Part shown: in pieces, positions 63,529 through 64,000 of the stretch
Position numbering within the stretch: the stretch's first letter is position 1
Layout: every line of letters starts with the position of its first letter
Source of the DNA: Oreocharis arfaki
Taxonomy: Eukaryota > Chordata > Aves > Passeriformes > Paramythiidae
NCBI GenBank assembly: GCA_013398015.1
Contig: VZRR01011463.1
Span: forward strand, 642,036-706,035
Length of the DNA: 64,000 bases
Direction of reading: 5' to 3'
Translations under genes and position numbers: made by a program
The notes under the pieces: generated by a model
The model's input: the letters and a program-made list of their open reading frames with translations, nothing else
Told to the model about the DNA's origin: nothing
Databases searched by the model: none

Positions 63529-64000
63529 AGGCTGCATCAAACGAAGTGCTGTCAGCAGGTCAAGGGAGGTGATTCTCCCTCTCTGCTCCACTCTTGTGAG
63601 ACCCCATCTGGAGTACTGTGTCCATCTCTGGGGCCTACAATGTAAGAAAACACCTAGACCTATTGGAGCACGTCCAGAGGAGGACCACAGAGATGATCAG
63701 AGGGATGGAACAGCTCTTCTATGCAGACAGGCTGAGAGAGTCGGTGTTGTTCAGCAAAGGCTCCAAGGAAATTTTACTGAAGCCTTTCAACACTAAAAAG
63801 GGCCTGTAAAAAAGGTGTGGAGAAATACATGGGTTTTTTTACCAAGGCCTGTAGCGACAGGACAAGGGGTAATGATTTTAAACTAAAATAAAGTAAGTTT
63901 TTATTGGCTCTAAGAAAGAAATTTCTAATTATGAGAGTTTCGAAATTCTGGAACAGATTGTCCAGAGAAGACCCATCCCTAGAAGTGTTTTCAACCCCTG
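63529..64000 (+). mobile_element. CR1 LINE ORF2 3' part, running off the right edge
   Basis: From GGCTGCATCAAACGAAGTGC the plus strand follows CR1 ORF2. One frame gives SRSREVILPLCSTLVRPHLE; a shift near 63640 then gives LLEHVQRRTTEMIRGMEQ in another frame. A short deletion after TTGTTCAGC (near 63750) also removes part of the conserved block. GCCTGTAGCGACAGGACAAG and ATTCTGGAACAGATTGTCCA follow up to the edge. The shifts make it a dead copy. It continues beyond the window. Confidence 0.93.

Larger units (their letters stand above)
47713..64000 (-). other. COL25A1: Upstream COL25A1 intron sequence (16.3 kb, incomplete)
   Basis: I find no further COL25A1 exon here. In particular there is no sign of the exon for the basic cluster (KRGKRGRRG in human) or of the furin-site region. 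The stretch contains two palindromes (49007-49031 and 62780-62805), an LTR-like fragment (about 50978-51070), A/C-rich tracts, a long C run (57431-57455) and CR1 pieces at 58438-58490 and 63529-64000. Intron status is inferred from the missing 5' exons of the gene. Confidence 0.7.

Overview
The window is vertebrate nuclear DNA, almost certainly from a bird. It is AT-rich and intron-like, carries several copies of the avian CR1 retroposon (minus-strand pieces near 2.2-2.8, 20.4, 31.4 and 58.4 kb; plus-strand pieces near 44.1 kb and at the right edge), shows no bacterial gene organisation, and has no long open reading frame that looks like a protein.

The only gene I can support is COL25A1, encoding collagen alpha-1(XXV), a type II transmembrane collagen also called CLAC-P, on the minus strand. 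It appears as seven very short exons spread over 39 kb. In transcript order: 47712-47686 (27 nt), 43021-43004 (18 nt), 24586-24560 (27 nt), 24394-24368 (27 nt), 12758-12687 (72 nt), 11805-11698 (108 nt) and 8597-8562 (36 nt). Every exon is flanked by AG and GT, is a multiple of 9 nt and begins and ends in phase 0. The collagen exons read as unbroken Gly-X-Y triplets. The 72-nt exon is the non-collagenous NC2 linker (MVFPK...KRRLIK) between the COL1 and COL2 domains, and it identifies the gene. The window thus covers the end of COL1, all of NC2 and the start of COL2. The exons for the cytoplasmic tail, the membrane segment and the basic cluster of COL1 should lie to the right (beyond 64 kb or unseen by me); the rest of COL2, COL3 and the C-terminus lie to the left of position 1.

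The remaining sequence, over 99 percent, reads as intron. It contains CR1 fragments, one possible LTR fragment, A/C-rich simple repeats mostly with the A-rich strand as plus, homopolymer runs, a 51-bp imperfect tandem duplication, two strong palindromes and one GC-rich patch of unknown origin (about 14.65-14.95 kb).

I see no undescribed multi-gene system. The best leads are at the exon level: a 27-nt collagen exon (GPIGMDGKL) that I do not recall in the canonical human protein; an 18-nt collagen-like sequence near 45.58 kb (GANGRG) that lacks an in-frame AG acceptor by one base and may be a decayed or cryptic microexon; and a weak splice donor on the NC2 exon, whose skipping would stay in frame and fuse two collagen domains.
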